From NCBI RefSeq assembly GCF_000799465.1, contig NZ_JUGU01000001.1, positions 2,438,501 through 2,502,500 on the forward strand: DNA of 64,000 nucleotides. The letters are read 5' to 3'. The position numbers and the translations under genes are program-made. Shown piece by piece: positions 63,814 through 64,000 of this stretch (its first letter is position 1; each line of letters begins with the position of its first letter). Origin of the DNA: Psychroserpens sp. Hel_I_66. GTDB lineage: Bacteria; Bacteroidota; Bacteroidia; Flavobacteriales; Flavobacteriaceae. The notes beneath the pieces were generated by a model. That model saw nothing but the letters and a program-made list of their open reading frames with translations, did not search any database and was not told the DNA's origin.

Positions 63814-64000
63814 TTAATAATGACACTTACCACATTCCAAACCACCCATTTGAGCAGCTGTAAGATTTTCTACACCGTATTTTTTAGATAATTCCTCATG
63901 TATTTTTGTGTAATACGCATTATCTGTAACATTTACATTTGTTTCTCTATGGCAATTTATACACCATCCCATTGTTAATGGAGCATGTTGGTACATTACT
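63814..64000 (-). CDS. actA: Alternative complex III subunit ActA, multi-heme cytochrome c (C-terminal part only)
   Basis: The last 62 codons of a longer gene that continues past the right edge. Two heme c motifs are visible: GWCINCHRET (CxxCH) and ECGKCHY at the very C-terminus. QHAPLTMGWCINCHRE is characteristic of ActA, a penta-heme cytochrome with several CxxCH sites. The Met at 63996 is internal: the frame is open to the edge and the preceding codon is Val. It is followed by actB after 87 bp. Confidence 0.9.
   Translation of the reverse strand, partial: VMYQHAPLTMGWCINCHRETNVNVTDNAYYTKIHEELSKKYGVENLTAAQMGGLECGKCHY

Noticed and set aside
63814..63996. A complete 60-residue cytochrome starting at Met 63996
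   Set aside because: The frame stays open to the edge and the sequence matches the C-terminal part of ActA, so the gene is partial.

Overview
The window reads as chromosome of a marine-type member of the Flavobacteriaceae (Bacteroidota). The evidence is the low GC content (roughly 30-38% in hand-counted lines outside one anomalous segment), the TAnnTTTG-type -7 promoter elements, the gliding/type IX secretion gene sprA and a remB-like gene, an alternative complex III operon joined to an aa3-type oxidase, and FtsX/MacB-type export genes. Almost everything is on the minus strand. I see no rRNA, tRNA, CRISPR array, insertion sequence or prophage.

Layout. (1) 1-6278, minus: the first ~2,090 residues of a giant secreted protein (CUB-like, PKD-like, choice-of-anchor-L and Ig-like modules, then 14 repeats of ~95 residues); it runs off the left edge. 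Its 3' part (1 to ~3425) is GC-rich (about 50-60%) and its 5' part is AT-rich like the rest of the window. (2) 6628-9461, plus: an Nfu-type Fe-S carrier, dodecin, a secreted unknown and an MscS channel. (3) 17363-9458, minus: an export operon (ATPase, two FtsX-like permeases, adaptor, TolC, second adaptor) ending in tsaB. (4) 22856-17499, minus: cytochrome oxidase assembly and subunits (heme O synthase, two subunit III paralogues, subunit IV, an SCO-like protein without cysteines, a true SCO, DUF420 and a small CxxC protein). (5) 23014-29158: an MBL hydrolase, a duplicated Cys-motif lipoprotein, a RemB-like protein, two TonB proteins, VanZ and GcvH. (6) 29218-39642, minus: sprA, ruvA and maeB. 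(7) 39811-47177: a compact sugar locus, probably for sucrose: fructokinase-like kinase, six-hairpin glycosidase, SLC45-like transporter and TonB-dependent receptor, with a divergent LacI regulator and two operators 21 bp apart. (8) 47337-52919, minus: DUF4136 lipoprotein, queG, di-heme peroxidase, cytochrome P450 and ruvB. (9) 53057 to the right edge, minus: coxA, coxB, actF, actE, actD, actC, actB and the end of actA.

How it fits together: ACIII (Act) takes electrons from quinol to the CoxA/CoxB/CoxIII/CoxIV oxidase, whose heme O and copper-handling genes lie in region 4. The TonB proteins would energise receptors such as the one in the sugar locus. SprA is the outer-membrane channel that would be expected to export the giant adhesin if its missing C-terminus carries a type IX sorting domain.

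The most unusual signal is not a gene. The 8-mer TTCCGAAG (either strand) occurs 33 times by eye, against about 1.3 expected from base composition. It lies in several reading frames, often through rare codons, and is absent from the GC-rich adhesin segment. Its density, about one per 2 kb, is like that of a DNA-uptake or Chi-type genome word.
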